Origin: Kiritimatiellia bacterium
GTDB lineage: Bacteria > Verrucomicrobiota > Kiritimatiellia > RFP12 > UBA1067
DNA length: 64,000 nt
Assembly (NCBI GenBank): GCA_017514235.1
Contig: JAFWKK010000028.1
Coordinates: 17,477-81,476 of the forward strand
Direction of reading: 5' to 3'
The translations under genes and the position numbers were made by a program. A model generated the notes under the pieces. The model had not been told where the DNA came from. It worked only from the letters and a program-made list of their open reading frames with translations, and did no database searches. Numbering within the stretch: the stretch's first letter is position 1; every line of letters starts with the position of its first letter. This document shows positions 43,104 through 53,128 of the stretch, in pieces.

Positions 43104-44675
43104 CTAGAACTCCAGCGCTTCGTACATCATGGCGAGGAACTCGGCGTAGGTCATGCGCGTCTGCTCCATGGAGTCGCGTTCGCGCACGGTGAACGTGCCG
43201 TCCTGCGCGGTCTGCCCGTCGACGGTGATGCACCACGGCGTGCCGGCCTCGTCCTGGCGGCGGTAGCGGCGGCCTATGGCGCCGGATACGTCCCACATGC
43301 AGTTGACCTTCTTCTGGAGCTTCGTGAAGATGTCGCGTGCGATGCGGTCCTGGTCGGGGTCCTTCTTGACGAGAGGGAATATCGCGACCTTGATCGGGGC
43401 CACCTTCGGGCTGAAGTGCAGGACGGTGCGGACGTCCTCCTTGCCCTTGTCGTCCGTCAGCTTCTGCTCCTCGTAAGCCTCGCAGAGCAAGGCGAGCATG
43501 AGGCGGTCGACGCCGGCGGAAGGTTCGATTACGTGCGGCACGTACTTGCCGTCGAAAAGGTCGAGGCAGAACTTCTCGGCCGCCGCCGCGTCCTTGCCGC
43601 GTGCGGTCCAATCGGCCTGCGTCTTCGCGACGAACGCCGCGCGCGCGGCCGCGTCCATCCTCTTCGCCGCCTGCTTGAGCGGATCATCGAACACCATCTG
43701 CGACTCGCCGGACCACTTCTGGTGCTGCGACAGGTCAAAGTCGCTGCGGGCCGCGATGCCCTCCAGCTCCTGGCGGCCGAACGGGAAGTCATACTCGATG
43801 TCGACGCACGCACGGGCGTAGTGGGCGAGCTCGTCGGGCTTCTGCCAGTATTCGACGAACTTCTCGGTCGGCAGCCCGACCGCATTCAGGAACTTCTTGC
43901 GCTGCTCGACCCAATACTTGTGCCACACCTCCCAGCCCCAGTCATCCTGGACGGGGCCGCCAAGGTCCGGGCCGTCGGCCAGCGTGACGACATGGCCGTG
44001 GAGTATCTCCACCGCCTCGTCGGGGCGGATGAAGAACTCGAGCTCCATCTGCTCGAACTCGCGGCTGCGGAACGTGTAGTTGCGCGGCGTCACCTCGTTG
44101 CGGAAGCTCTTGCCCATCTGCGCGATGCCGAACGGCACCGTCTGGCGGCTTGTCGACAGCACGTTCTGGAACTGCGCGAAGATGGCCTGCGCCGTCTCCG
44201 GGCGCAGGTAGGCGACGTTGGACGGGTCGTCTATCGGCCCCACCACGGTCTTGAACATTAGGTTGAAGGGCTTCGGCTCCGTCATCTCCCCGCCGCAGTG
44301 CGGACACGACAGCGCGTACGCCGGGTTGACCGCAGCCGCCTTCTTGCCGAGCTCGGCGCGTATGTCGTCGATCTGGTCGGCGCGCATGAGCTTCTTGCAC
44401 GCCTTGCACATCGTCATCGGGTCGGCGAACGTGTCGAGATGACCCGACGCCTTCCATATCTTCGGGTGCATGATGATCGTGGCGTCGAGCCCGGCGACGT
44501 CTTCGCGGCCGCGCACGGTGAACTGCCACCACGCCTGCTTCACGTTCTGCTTCAGCTCGCAACCGAGCGGCCCATAGTCCCAGAAGCCCGGCATGCCGCC
44601 GTAGATCTCCGACGAATGATAGACGAATCCGCGCCGCTTGCAAAGCGCAGTCAATGCGTCAAGTGAACTTGCCAT
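43104..44675 (-). CDS. glyS: Glycyl-tRNA synthetase, dimeric (class II)
   Basis: A 523-residue alpha2-type glycyl-tRNA synthetase. Seen in order: CKRRGFVYHSSEIYGG with DYGPLGCELK, a zinc-like Cys set (CKACKKL and CPHCGGEMT), RPETAQAIF, FGIAQMGKSFRNEVTPRN (motif 2), and EPSAGVDRLMLALL (motif 3), then the anticodon-binding domain. AAGGAGA lies ahead of the ATG. It charges tRNA-Gly. It follows purN by 47 bases; no T-box leader fits in that gap. Confidence 0.95.
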   Translation of the reverse strand: MASSLDALTALCKRRGFVYHSSEIYGGMPGFWDYGPLGCELKQNVKQAWWQFTVRGREDVAGLDATIIMHPKIWKASGHLDTFADPMTMCKACKKLMRADQIDDIRAELGKKAAAVNPAYALSCPHCGGEMTEPKPFNLMFKTVVGPIDDPSNVAYLRPETAQAIFAQFQNVLSTSRQTVPFGIAQMGKSFRNEVTPRNYTFRSREFEQMELEFFIRPDEAVEILHGHVVTLADGPDLGGPVQDDWGWEVWHKYWVEQRKKFLNAVGLPTEKFVEYWQKPDELAHYARACVDIEYDFPFGRQELEGIAARSDFDLSQHQKWSGESQMVFDDPLKQAAKRMDAAARAAFVAKTQADWTARGKDAAAAEKFCLDLFDGKYVPHVIEPSAGVDRLMLALLCEAYEEQKLTDDKGKEDVRTVLHFSPKVAPIKVAIFPLVKKDPDQDRIARDIFTKLQKKVNCMWDVSGAIGRRYRRQDEAGTPWCITVDGQTAQDGTFTVRERDSMEQTRMTYAEFLAMMYEALEF

Positions 44676-44722
44676 TGTTATGTCTCCTTGTCTGACAACG
44701 AAATTGTCTCCGCGAAAAAACC

Positions 44723-45337
44723 TCAGCCGATCAGGACGCGGCGGCCCTCGATGCGGTACTTCCCCGAGGCGATCACGCGCAGGGCCTCGGGGTATGCGAT
44801 GTGCTCCTGGACCTGTATACGCGCGTGAAGCGTCTCAGGCGTGTCGTCCTCCATCACGGGGACGGACTTCTGCACGATGATCGGGCCGGTGTCGGTGCCG
44901 ACGTCGACGAAATGCACCGTGACGCCCGCGACCTTGCACCCGTAGTCGAGCGCCTGCGTCCAGCCGTGAACGCCCGGGAACGCCGGCAGCAGCGCAGGGT
45001 GAATGTTCACGACGCGGTTCGGAAACGCCGCGAGAAGCCCCGGCTTCACGATCCTCATGAACCCGGCCAGCACGACGGTGTCTACGCCGGCCTCCTTCAG
45101 CAGGCGAATGCACTCGTCCTCCGCCCTTCCCTCCAACTTCGTCTTCCAGGGGGCGCAGTCGAGATAGCGGCACGGAATGCCATGGCGGCGTGCCCGGTCG
45201 AGGATCTTCGCGTCCGGTACGTCGGCAAGGACGATCCTGACCTCTGCGTCAAGCGTCCCAGCCGCTATCGCGTCCACGACGGACTGCATGTTCGAGCCCG
45301 CACCGGAGCCGAGCACGCCAAGCGCAAGCTTCGACAC
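44723..45337 (-). CDS. purN: Phosphoribosylglycinamide formyltransferase
   Basis: A 204-residue PurN of purine synthesis, which formylates GAR with 10-formyl-THF. It shows GVLGSGAGSNMQ at the start, the catalytic region NIHPALLPAFPG, and HFVDVGTDTGPIIVQ with the catalytic Asp. The start is GTG at 45337, two bases after the beta-galactosidase stop; the longer frame only repeats that gene in another frame. It is co-transcribed with lacZ copy 2 and glyS. The purL gene lies 10 kb away in its own unit. Confidence 0.92.
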   Translation of the reverse strand: MSKLALGVLGSGAGSNMQSVVDAIAAGTLDAEVRIVLADVPDAKILDRARRHGIPCRYLDCAPWKTKLEGRAEDECIRLLKEAGVDTVVLAGFMRIVKPGLLAAFPNRVVNIHPALLPAFPGVHGWTQALDYGCKVAGVTVHFVDVGTDTGPIIVQKSVPVMEDDTPETLHARIQVQEHIAYPEALRVIASGKYRIEGRRVLIG

Positions 45338-45339
45338 GG

Positions 45340-48171
45340 TCAGAATCCCCGAACGACAAAGACGAGGCGGTAGACGCCGTCCTTCGGCATGAACTCGTCG
45401 TGCGGACGCGCACCCCAGCTGTCGTCGCCGCCGACGCCCATCTGCACCGCGTCGACGTTGACCGTAAGCTCGTCGGACTCCTTTATCTCCCACTGGTGGG
45501 AGACTCCCTCAAGGGCGGCCTGCGGATACGGCCAGACGTTGAAGCCGAACGGCGCGTTCACCGCGTCGATGCTGACGTCGCCTACCTCCAGGCGGCGGCA
45601 GCCGGTGCGGTAGCCCTGCTCGCCAGGCTCGATGTAGTTGTCGGGGTTGAGGCGGTCGTTCGGGTAGGCGATGGTTCCGGTCTTGGCGTCCGCAATGCCG
45701 GACACGAGGCCGACGGACGCCTTGTAGCAGCCGAGCATCGCGGAATCCGCCCGGTCGGCGTAGTTCTCCCACGGACCGAGGCCGAACCAGGAGACGGACG
45801 GCGCCTTCGGCACTGTGAACGAGAGCCCGACGCGCGGAATCGGCGGCAGCCCCTTGGGCACGGTGAGCGTCCAGTCCACCAGAGCCGCACCGTCCGCAAC
45901 CGCCAGAACCTTGAGGTCGCTCGTGACGCCGTCGGGGAGCTTCTGCGACTCCGTGGCGTCCTTCCAGACCTTGCAGACGCTCGGCATCTGCCAGCCGCGG
46001 TCGTTGTCGGTAGGCGCGCGCCAAAAGTTGAGCCTGATGCGAGACTTGAACGGGGAGTCGCCCGACGCTGCCGGCGCACCGACAGCCGCGAACGGCTTCG
46101 CGAAGCTGTCCCAGGCGACTGTCGAGCGCCCGTCATGGAACGTGAACGAGACGGCATCGCCGGAGAAATCCTTTAGCGGATATTCGCGCGTCTCGCCCGG
46201 CTTCAGCTCGCCAAGCTCGATCCAGCCTTTCGCCGCCGGCGAACCGTCCGCGTTCAGCGACTGCCAGCGGCAGTCGAAGTCGTCCAGCGTCAGCACGTTG
46301 TAGCCGTTGCGTATGCGCACCTTGCCCTCCGCGAAGTCGAACGACTCGCAGAAGATGTTCCTGTAGGCGTGCTTGAGCTCGTTGGCGCCCGGGTGCGGGT
46401 TGCGAAGCGCGTCGAAGAGCCCGTTGCAGTTGAAGTTGTCGTCGTTCGGCAGGTCGCCGAAGTCGCCGCCGTAGGCGAGCCACTTGCCGCGGGCGTCGGT
46501 CTTCCACAGGGCCTGGTCGGCGAAGTCCCAGACGAAGCCGCCCATGAAGGACGGATACTTTCGCGCGAGGTCCATGTACTTGCCCGCGCTTCCGTTGGAG
46601 TTGCCCATCGCGTGCGTGTACTCGCAGAGCATGAACGGACGCTTCGGACCGGCCTTCATGCGCTTCTCGACGTCCCACGGGCGCGTGTACATCTGGCTGT
46701 CGACGTCCACGTGGTCGGAGCCGTCAGCGCGCTCGTAGTGAACCGGACGCGTCGGGTCGATGGCCTTTATCGCCTTGTACGCCGCCGCGAAGTTCGGCCC
46801 GTCGCCGGCCTCGTTGCCCATCGACCACATCACGATGGACGGGTGGTTGCGGAACGTCTTCACCATGCGCTCGTTGCGCTGCACGTGGCTCGCCTCGTAG
46901 TCCTTCCTGTTGGCAAGCGACTCCTTGCCGTAGCCGTAGCCGTGAGACTCTACGTTCGCCTCGCAGACGACCATCAGGCCGTCGCGGTCGCAGAGGTCGT
47001 ACCACTCCGTCACGTCCGGATAGTGGCAGGTCCTCACCGCGTTCATGTTGTACGACTTCATGAGCGCGATGTCCTTCGCCATGCCCTCCGGCGTCACCGT
47101 GTAGCCGCTGGCGGGCTCCATCTCGTGACGGTTCGCGCCCTTGAACACGACGCGGTTCCCGTTCAGGTACATGACGGCGTCGCGTATCTCGATCCGGCGG
47201 AAGCCGAACGTGACAGCGCGGTAGTCGATTCCGCCGAAAATCCACCAGCGGCGATTGGAATCGAACGGCATCCAGCCCCACCTGTTCTCGAGAGGCGTCA
47301 TGTAAAGATACGGCGTCTCGGGGTTCCAGAGCTTCACTTCGGGAACCTCGCGCACCTTGAGGGCGTTGCCCTTCTCGTCAAAAGCCGTGAAGCTGGCGCT
47401 CTTCATGTCGTCTGAGAGCCTCGTCTCGACGAATATGTCGTAGGGGGCGCTCTTGCTCTCGGAAATCAGGCAGACGTCGCGGAATATGCCGGAGAGCCGC
47501 CAGAAGTCCTGATCCTCAAGATAGGTGCCGTCGCAGTGCTTGTAGACCTCGACCTCGAGCTTGTTGCAGCCGAACAGCTTCAGGTACGGGGTGACGTCGA
47601 ACTCGGACGGCAGGCGGCTGTCTTCCGCATAGCCGACGTCCTTGCCGTTCAGGCGGACGCGGAACGCGGACGACACGCCGTCGAAGCGGAGGATCGTGCG
47701 GCGGAACCACCAGCGCCACGGCCTGCAGAACGTCGTCGTGTACAGCCCCACCGGATTGCGGTAGGCGTAGGCCGTCCAGTTGGTGTCGGCCGGGGGCGCG
47801 GTCACGCGCGGCGCGTCCATCGCGATAGGGTAGCGCATGTTCGTGTAAAGCGGGGGGTCGAAGTCGCCCTGAAGCTGCCAGCAGCCGGGCACGGAAATCT
47901 GCGCGGTCTTCTCCCACTCGGTCGCAGCCGCAGTGCGCTTCCACTTGAAGTCCCAGGTCCCGGCGAGCGGTATGACCCAGCGCGAGTCGCCCTTCGGGCG
48001 GTCCATCCGCAGCACGTCAAAAGCCAGTTCCTCGGTCTCGCACGGTATGGAGACCGTACGTGCCGGAAGGCGGTTGATCTCGTTGACGGAAGGATCTTCC
48101 CACGGCTCGACGGCATGCAACACGGTGCCGGCGGCGAGCGCAGACACAAGAAATGCGTATTTCATTTTCAT
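45340..48171 (-). CDS. Secreted GH2 beta-galactosidase (LacZ type), copy 2
   Basis: A 943-residue GH2 enzyme with a signal peptide (MKMKYAFLVSALAAGTVLHA). The LacZ start (PWEDPSVNEINRLPART), the acid/base Glu in GNEAGDGP (near residue 452), the nucleophile in CEYTHAMGNS (near 515) and the C-terminal Bgal small-chain domain (WFGLGPWENYADR) are visible. It differs clearly from copy 1, and an extra segment with several Trp and Arg residues lies in the jelly roll. The start at 48171 is set by the promoter: the -10 box TATACT ends 6 bases before it, so the mRNA is probably leaderless. It is divergent from the Hsp20 operon. Confidence 0.93.
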   Translation of the reverse strand: MKMKYAFLVSALAAGTVLHAVEPWEDPSVNEINRLPARTVSIPCETEELAFDVLRMDRPKGDSRWVIPLAGTWDFKWKRTAAATEWEKTAQISVPGCWQLQGDFDPPLYTNMRYPIAMDAPRVTAPPADTNWTAYAYRNPVGLYTTTFCRPWRWWFRRTILRFDGVSSAFRVRLNGKDVGYAEDSRLPSEFDVTPYLKLFGCNKLEVEVYKHCDGTYLEDQDFWRLSGIFRDVCLISESKSAPYDIFVETRLSDDMKSASFTAFDEKGNALKVREVPEVKLWNPETPYLYMTPLENRWGWMPFDSNRRWWIFGGIDYRAVTFGFRRIEIRDAVMYLNGNRVVFKGANRHEMEPASGYTVTPEGMAKDIALMKSYNMNAVRTCHYPDVTEWYDLCDRDGLMVVCEANVESHGYGYGKESLANRKDYEASHVQRNERMVKTFRNHPSIVMWSMGNEAGDGPNFAAAYKAIKAIDPTRPVHYERADGSDHVDVDSQMYTRPWDVEKRMKAGPKRPFMLCEYTHAMGNSNGSAGKYMDLARKYPSFMGGFVWDFADQALWKTDARGKWLAYGGDFGDLPNDDNFNCNGLFDALRNPHPGANELKHAYRNIFCESFDFAEGKVRIRNGYNVLTLDDFDCRWQSLNADGSPAAKGWIELGELKPGETREYPLKDFSGDAVSFTFHDGRSTVAWDSFAKPFAAVGAPAASGDSPFKSRIRLNFWRAPTDNDRGWQMPSVCKVWKDATESQKLPDGVTSDLKVLAVADGAALVDWTLTVPKGLPPIPRVGLSFTVPKAPSVSWFGLGPWENYADRADSAMLGCYKASVGLVSGIADAKTGTIAYPNDRLNPDNYIEPGEQGYRTGCRRLEVGDVSIDAVNAPFGFNVWPYPQAALEGVSHQWEIKESDELTVNVDAVQMGVGGDDSWGARPHDEFMPKDGVYRLVFVVRGF

Positions 48172-48177
48172 GTGCGT

Positions 48178-48183
48178 AGTATA
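48178..48183 (-). promoter_or_regulatory. Promoter of beta-galactosidase copy 2
   Basis: The minus strand reads TTTTGTGTATACT, a variant of the common motif, 6 bases before the ATG at 48171. Confidence 0.6.
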
Positions 48184-48220
48184 CACAAAATCCGCACTTC
48201 TTGCAATTCGAGCGAATGTA

Positions 48221-48285
48221 GCGGCGGGCGGTCAAGCGGGCGCGGCGGGCGGTCCATTCTGTCGCGGTCCGGGCCATTCTGACGC
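48221..48285 (+). promoter_or_regulatory. Phased direct repeats upstream of the sigma-54 promoter
   Basis: GCGGCGGGCGGTC occurs at 48221-48233 and 48242-48254, 21 bases apart. CCATTCTGTCGC (48254-48265) and CCATTCTGACGC (48274-48285) are 20 bases apart. They lie about 60-125 bases before the predicted start point, the usual place of enhancer-binding-protein sites. Confidence 0.55.
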
Positions 48286-48316
48286 ACCGTTCGACGAAAA
48301 CACCCCCGGCAGGGCG

Positions 48317-48333
48317 TTGGCACGGCCTTTGCT
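48317..48333 (+). promoter_or_regulatory. Sigma-54 (-24/-12) promoter of the Hsp20 operon
   Basis: TTGGCACGGCCTTTGCT matches the RpoN consensus TGGCACG-N4-TTGCW, with exactly 10 bases between the invariant GG (48319-48320) and GC (48331-48332). The start point would be near 48344, giving a 27-base leader with AAAGGAG. No T-tract/TGGTATAAT promoter is present here. Confidence 0.8.
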
Positions 48334-48370
48334 CGTTGGCTGGCGTTGGAAAAGAAAGGAGCAAAAAAAC

Positions 48371-48784
48371 ATGAACACACTGATGAACATTGATCCGTGG
48401 AGCTTCCTGGACGATCTGCTCGACAGCGGCAGCCGCACGTTCAGGAACATGCGCGCCCGCGCCGCCGGAAGGTACCCGCCCGTGAACGTGTACCTTGACG
48501 ATGACGCGATACTCATCGACCTGGAGCTCCCCGGCAAGACAGCCAAGGCCGTGACGCTGACGCTGGAGCCGCAGGCCGTCGTGATAGCTGACAAGCCTGC
48601 GGACCAGGCGAACGCCGAGACCGGCAAGACCGAGGAGAGGCGCCCCGCATGGAGCCGCCGCCTGGAGCTGCCCTTCAGGGTCAACGCCGACAAGGCGAAC
48701 GCGAAGTTCACCGACGGAATACTCCGCATAGAGCTGCCGCGCACCGAGGCGGCCGGCGTGCGCCACATCGCAATCCAGGGGTGA
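48371..48784 (+). CDS. Small heat-shock protein (Hsp20 family), first of pair
   Basis: A 137-residue alpha-crystallin-domain chaperone. After a hydrophobic/acidic start (MNIDPWSFLDDLLDSG) the domain runs from about residue 35 (VNVYLDDDAILIDLELPGKT) to FTDGILRIELPR, where the usual NGVL is DGIL; the tail IAIQ may serve as the I-x-I clamp. AAAGGAG precedes the ATG at 48371. It holds unfolding proteins in the cytoplasm. The promoter is of sigma-54 type, so expression probably depends on an enhancer-binding protein rather than sigma-32. Confidence 0.9.
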   Translation: MNTLMNIDPWSFLDDLLDSGSRTFRNMRARAAGRYPPVNVYLDDDAILIDLELPGKTAKAVTLTLEPQAVVIADKPADQANAETGKTEERRPAWSRRLELPFRVNADKANAKFTDGILRIELPRTEAAGVRHIAIQG

Positions 48785-48814
48785 AACAACGCAAAGAAGA
48801 AAGGAGAAAAGGTC

Positions 48815-49150
48815 ATGAACGAAGAGAAATTCACCGTGCCGTCTGCGACCTTCACCGAGAAGCCCGCAGAATACGAGCTGAAAATCGAGATTCCCGGCAT
48901 CGCAAAGGCTGACGCCGAGCTTCACATCGAGGGCAAGACCCTGACGCTGAAGACGCACTCGAAGTACCAGAACCCCGCCGGGTTCAGGCAGGTAGCCGCG
49001 GAGTTCGAGCGCACCAACTACGCCATGAGCGCCGACCTCCCGGAGATGGCCGATCCCTCGACCCTCGCCGCGAAACTTGAGAACGGCGTCCTGACGGTGA
49101 CGATACGGAAACGTCCCGAAACGCAGCCCAAGAAAATCGACATTCTCTAA
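48815..49150 (+). CDS. Small heat-shock protein (Hsp20 family), second of pair
   Basis: A 111-residue alpha-crystallin-domain protein. It has [27 protein letters not shown] and [12 protein letters not shown], the family end signature. It is shorter than its neighbour and clearly diverged, so the pair is an old duplication like the two-gene sets that form mixed oligomers. AAAGGAG lies ahead of the ATG. It ends with a strong terminator (49167-49216). Confidence 0.9.
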   Translation: MNEEKFTVPSATFTEKPAEYELKIEIPGIAKADAELHIEGKTLTLKTHSKYQNPAGFRQVAAEFERTNYAMSADLPEMADPSTLAAKLENGVLTVTIRKRPETQPKKIDIL

Positions 49151-49166
49151 GGCAAGGCAGTGCCTG

Positions 49167-49216
49167 GATGGCGGTGGCGTCACTCGAACAGGGCGACGCC
49201 GCCGCCATCGTTTTTT
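49167..49216 (+). terminator. Intrinsic terminator of the Hsp20 operon
   Basis: GATGGCGGTGGCGTC (49167-49181) pairs with GACGCCGCCGCCATC (49195-49209) over 15 bases with one G-T wobble, 13-base loop, then T6 at 49211-49216. The same T6 forms the start of the purL promoter. Confidence 0.85.
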
Positions 49217-49218
49217 GG

Positions 49219-49224
49219 TATAAT
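49219..49224 (+). promoter_or_regulatory. Extended -10 promoter of purL
   Basis: The plus strand reads TTTTTTGGTATAAT, 30 bases before the GTG at 49255. Its T-tract belongs to the terminator of the preceding operon. Confidence 0.8.
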
Positions 49225-49254
49225 ATGCGAAATGCCTTCTCAAGGAGAACAGCC

Positions 49255-52200
49255 GTGACAATTCTGAAAGGATCCGACGCATATTCACCGTTCCGCCTCG
49301 ACGCTCTTCGCGAAGCGATAGCAAGGCTCGCCCCTTCCCTCGGCCCCGTGTCAATCGACGCGAAATGGGTCTACGCCCTCCAGCCGCAGGGCGACGCGAT
49401 CTCAAAGGAGGACCTCGCCCGCGCCGCTACGCTACTTAACGCGGCGGGCGACTTCGACGGCGCCGACTTCTTCGTGACGCCGCGCAAGGGGACGATCTCC
49501 CCGTGGAGTTCCAAGGCCACGGACATCTTCCGCAACTGCGGCCTCTCGTCGATAGCCCGCGTAGAGCGCGGAATACGCTACCGCACGAGCCCAGCCCTTC
49601 CGGCAAAGGCGTTCGCCGCGCTCTACGACAAGATGACGGAGGGCGTGTACGACGACATCTCCGACTTGTTCGCCGAGGGCGCGCCAAAGCCTGGCCGCAC
49701 CTACGACGTGCTGGCGAAGGGCGTAGCCGCCATACGCGAGGCCAACGAGGAGATCGGTCTAGCCATCAGCGAGGATGAGATGCGCTACCTGGCCGACAGC
49801 TTCGCGAAGGCCGGGCGCAACCCGACCGACACGGAGCTCGTCATGTTCGGCCAGGTGAACTCCGAGCACTGCCGCCACAAGATCTTCGGCGCGGAGTTCA
49901 CGATCGACGGGAAGCGCCAGCCGAAGTCGCTCTTCGAGATGATCAAGAACACTCACCAGAAGCGTCCGAAGGACACGCTCTCGGCGTACAGGGACAATTC
50001 CGCGGTCGTCGCCGGCTTCCCGACGAGCGTCTTCGCCATCGACCCGAAGACCAACGCATACGGCTTCAGGAAAGACCGTCTCGACCAGCTGATGAAGGTC
50101 GAGACGCACAACCACCCGACGGCCATCTCGCCGTTCCCTGGCGCAGCGACAGGCGTCGGCGGCGAGATACGCGACGAGGCGGCTACAGGGCAGGGCTCGC
50201 GAACGATGGCCGGCATCTGCGGCTTCATGGTGTCGAACCTTCGCATTCCCGGCTTCCCGCAGCCGTGGGAGCGCCTGTTCGCCGACTTCCCGGCTCGGCT
50301 GGCGACGCCGCTCCAGATAATGACGGAGGGCCCGATCGGCGGCGCGGCGTTCGGCAACGAGTTCGGGCGTCCGCAGCTCTGCGGCTTCTTCCGCACGTAC
50401 GAGGGCGAGGTCGCGGGCGAGCTCAGGGGTTACCACAAGCCGATAATGCTGGCGGGCGGCATGGGCGTAATTCGCCGCAGCCAGGTGCTGAAGAAGCCCG
50501 TGAAGAAAGGCGCGCTCATCGTGCAGATAGGCGGGCCGGCGATGCGCATCGGCCTCGGCGGCGGCGCGGCGTCGTCGATGATGACCGGCACCAATTCCGA
50601 AGCGCTCGACTTCAACAGCGTCCAGCGCGGCAACGCCGAGATGCAGCGCCGCTGCCAGGGCGTGATCGACGCTTGCACGTACCTCGGCAGGGCCAACCCA
50701 ATACTCGCCATTCACGACATCGGCGCGGGCGGACTCTCCAATGGCTGCCCCGAGCTGGTCGAGGCCACCGGCGGAAAGTTCGAGCTGCGCAAGGTGCACA
50801 ACGAGGAGATTTCCATGAATCCGATGGAGATCTGGTGCTGCGAGGCGCAGGAACGCTACGTGCTGGCGTTGAGGCCCGAAGCGCGCGGATTCTTCGAGGC
50901 CCTGTGCGAGCGAGAGCGCTGCCCGGTAGCGTTCATCGGCGTCGCGACCGGCGACGAACGGCTCGTGCTGGAAGACGCGCACTTCGGCGACAGGCCGATC
51001 GACATGGACATCCGGGTGCTTCTAGGCAAGCCGCCCCGCATGATCCGCAAGGTGAAGCACGCCAAGAAGCGCCACGTCCGCGCCAACTTCGAGGGCGTGA
51101 GGCCGTTCGACGCGCTCGTCCGCGTGCTGCACCTGCCGGCCGTGGCGGACAAGACGTTCCTCATAACGATCACCGACCGCACCGTTACGGGCCGTGTCGC
51201 CCGCGACCAGATGGTAGGCCGCTACCAGCTGCCCGCCGCCGACTGCGCCGTCACGACGATGGGCTACGACACGCACCAGGGCCAGGCGATGGCTACGGGC
51301 GAGCGCACGCCGGTCGCCCTTCTCGACGGCCCGGCGTCCGGACGCCTTGCGATCGCAGAGGCCCTTACGAACCTCGCGGCGGCGGACGTCGGCGACGTCT
51401 CGCAGATACGCCTCTCTGCGAACTGGATGGCCCCGTGCGGCGAGCCTGGCGAAGACGCGGCGCTCTACGACACCGTGAAGGAAGTCGGCCTCTCGTTCTG
51501 CCCGAAGCTCGGCGTCTCCATACCCGTCGGCAAGGACAGCTGCTCGATGCACACGACATGGCGGGACTCCAAGGGCGAGCAGAAGAAGCAGGTCGCACCG
51601 CTTTCGCTCGTCGTAAGCTCGTTCGCGCCCGTGAACGACGTGCGGCTCACTCTCACGCCCGACCTCAAGCCCGACGGCCGAGAAGAGGTCAGCAAGCTCG
51701 TCTACGTGAACCTCGGCAAGTCCGGGGAGGCTCCGCTCGGCGCCACGGCGCTCGCACAGGTCTACGGACAGCTCGGCGACACGCACGCCGATGCTGACGC
51801 CGCGACAGTCAGGCGGTTCTTCAACGCAATGCAGAAGATAGTGCGCGGCAGGCTCGCTCGCGCATACCACGACCGCTCCGACGGCGGCATCGCCGTGACG
51901 CTCGCCGAAATGGCGATGACGGGCGGACGCGGCATAGTCGCGAAACTCCCCGACGGCGACGCCTTGGAGCAGCTCTTCAACGAGCAGCCCGGCGCGGTGC
52001 TGCAGGTGACCGACGGCGTCAGGGCCGATCCTAAGAACTCGAACCTGGCGAAGGTGCTGAAGACATTCAAGGCCGCGCGCATAGAGGCCACGGTCATCGG
52101 CGACGTGACGCCTTCCGGACGCGGGTTCGAGATCAGCGTCGGGCAACGCGTCGCGATAAGGACCGACATCACGTGCCTGCGCCGCTGCTGGAGCGAGACC

Positions 52201-53118
52201 ACATACAGAATGCAGGCCCTGCGCGACAACCCCGTCTGCGCGAAAGAAGAATACGACAACGCGCTCGACGAGACGGATCCCGGGCTCCGCTTCAGGCTGA
52301 CGTTCGATCCCGAGGGCACGCCAGGGGCACCAAGAAAGCCAGGAAAATCGAAAGCTCCCGCCCCGAAGATGGCGATACTTCGCGAGCAGGGCGTGAACGG
52401 CCACATCGAGATGGCGGCCGCGTTCGCGAAGGCCGGCTTCGACTGCCGCGACGTTCACATGAGCGACCTTATGGCGGGCCGCGCCGACCTCGCCGACTTC
52501 AAGGGGCTCGTCGCGTGCGGCGGCTTCAGCTACGGCGACGTGCTCGGCGCCGGCTCTGGCTGGGCGCGCTCGATCCTCTACAACGACAGGCTGAAGGAGA
52601 TGTTCGCCGAGTTCTTCGGGCGTCCCGACACGTTCTCGCTCGGCGTTTGCAACGGCTGCCAGATGCTTTCGCAGCTGAAGGACATAATCCCCGGCGCGGC
52701 CAAGTGGCCGAAGTTCGTGCGCAATCTCTCCGAGCAGTTCGAGGCTCGTCTCGCTACGATAGAGATCGAGCCGTCGCCGTCCATATTCTTCAAGGGCATG
52801 GACGGCTCGCGGCTTCCGATACCCGTTGCGCACGGCGAGGGGCGCGTGTGGACCGATGGCTTCGCGCCTGCCATATGCGCGGCGCACTTCGTGGACGGGC
52901 GCGGCAACGCGACGGTGCGCTACCCCTTCAACCCGAACGGGTCTGTCGGCGGCCAGACGGCCTTCACGACCGAAGACGGACGCGCCACGATAATGATGCC
53001 TCACCCGGAGCGCGGCTTCCGCGCCTGCCAGCTCAGCTACAACGACGGTTCGTTCCGCGAGAACGGCCCGTGGATGCGAATGTTCCAGAACGCCTACGCC
53101 TTCGCGACGGAGGGCTGA
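49255..53118 (+). CDS. purL: Phosphoribosylformylglycinamidine synthase, large single-chain form
   Basis: A 1287-residue enzyme of purine synthesis that converts FGAR to FGAM with glutamine. The N-terminal PurS-like domain, two AIRS-like ATP domains ([19 protein letters not shown], then the second half with [13 protein letters not shown]) and the C-terminal class I glutaminase ([32 protein letters not shown], nucleophile Cys1132 in VCNGCQM, then MPHPERGFR) are all present. This is the proteobacterial/eukaryotic long form, not the split PurSLQ. GTG at 49255 is chosen for its AAGGAG site; an ATG at 49225 lies inside the promoter. Confidence 0.95.
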   Translation: MTILKGSDAYSPFRLDALREAIARLAPSLGPVSIDAKWVYALQPQGDAISKEDLARAATLLNAAGDFDGADFFVTPRKGTISPWSSKATDIFRNCGLSSIARVERGIRYRTSPALPAKAFAALYDKMTEGVYDDISDLFAEGAPKPGRTYDVLAKGVAAIREANEEIGLAISEDEMRYLADSFAKAGRNPTDTELVMFGQVNSEHCRHKIFGAEFTIDGKRQPKSLFEMIKNTHQKRPKDTLSAYRDNSAVVAGFPTSVFAIDPKTNAYGFRKDRLDQLMKVETHNHPTAISPFPGAATGVGGEIRDEAATGQGSRTMAGICGFMVSNLRIPGFPQPWERLFADFPARLATPLQIMTEGPIGGAAFGNEFGRPQLCGFFRTYEGEVAGELRGYHKPIMLAGGMGVIRRSQVLKKPVKKGALIVQIGGPAMRIGLGGGAASSMMTGTNSEALDFNSVQRGNAEMQRRCQGVIDACTYLGRANPILAIHDIGAGGLSNGCPELVEATGGKFELRKVHNEEISMNPMEIWCCEAQERYVLALRPEARGFFEALCERERCPVAFIGVATGDERLVLEDAHFGDRPIDMDIRVLLGKPPRMIRKVKHAKKRHVRANFEGVRPFDALVRVLHLPAVADKTFLITITDRTVTGRVARDQMVGRYQLPAADCAVTTMGYDTHQGQAMATGERTPVALLDGPASGRLAIAEALTNLAAADVGDVSQIRLSANWMAPCGEPGEDAALYDTVKEVGLSFCPKLGVSIPVGKDSCSMHTTWRDSKGEQKKQVAPLSLVVSSFAPVNDVRLTLTPDLKPDGREEVSKLVYVNLGKSGEAPLGATALAQVYGQLGDTHADADAATVRRFFNAMQKIVRGRLARAYHDRSDGGIAVTLAEMAMTGGRGIVAKLPDGDALEQLFNEQPGAVLQVTDGVRADPKNSNLAKVLKTFKAARIEATVIGDVTPSGRGFEISVGQRVAIRTDITCLRRCWSETTYRMQALRDNPVCAKEEYDNALDETDPGLRFRLTFDPEGTPGAPRKPGKSKAPAPKMAILREQGVNGHIEMAAAFAKAGFDCRDVHMSDLMAGRADLADFKGLVACGGFSYGDVLGAGSGWARSILYNDRLKEMFAEFFGRPDTFSLGVCNGCQMLSQLKDIIPGAAKWPKFVRNLSEQFEARLATIEIEPSPSIFFKGMDGSRLPIPVAHGEGRVWTDGFAPAICAAHFVDGRGNATVRYPFNPNGSVGGQTAFTTEDGRATIMMPHPERGFRACQLSYNDGSFRENGPWMRMFQNAYAFATEG

Positions 53119-53128
53119 GCGAGCGGGA

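Noticed and set aside
44676-44722. Possible T-box or other riboswitch before glyS
   Set aside because: Only 47 bases lie between purN and glyS and I see no specifier or T-box motif.
49225-49254. Upstream in-frame ATG for purL
   Set aside because: The ATG directly follows the -10 hexamer and would lie before the transcription start; the GTG at 49255 has a good ribosome site.
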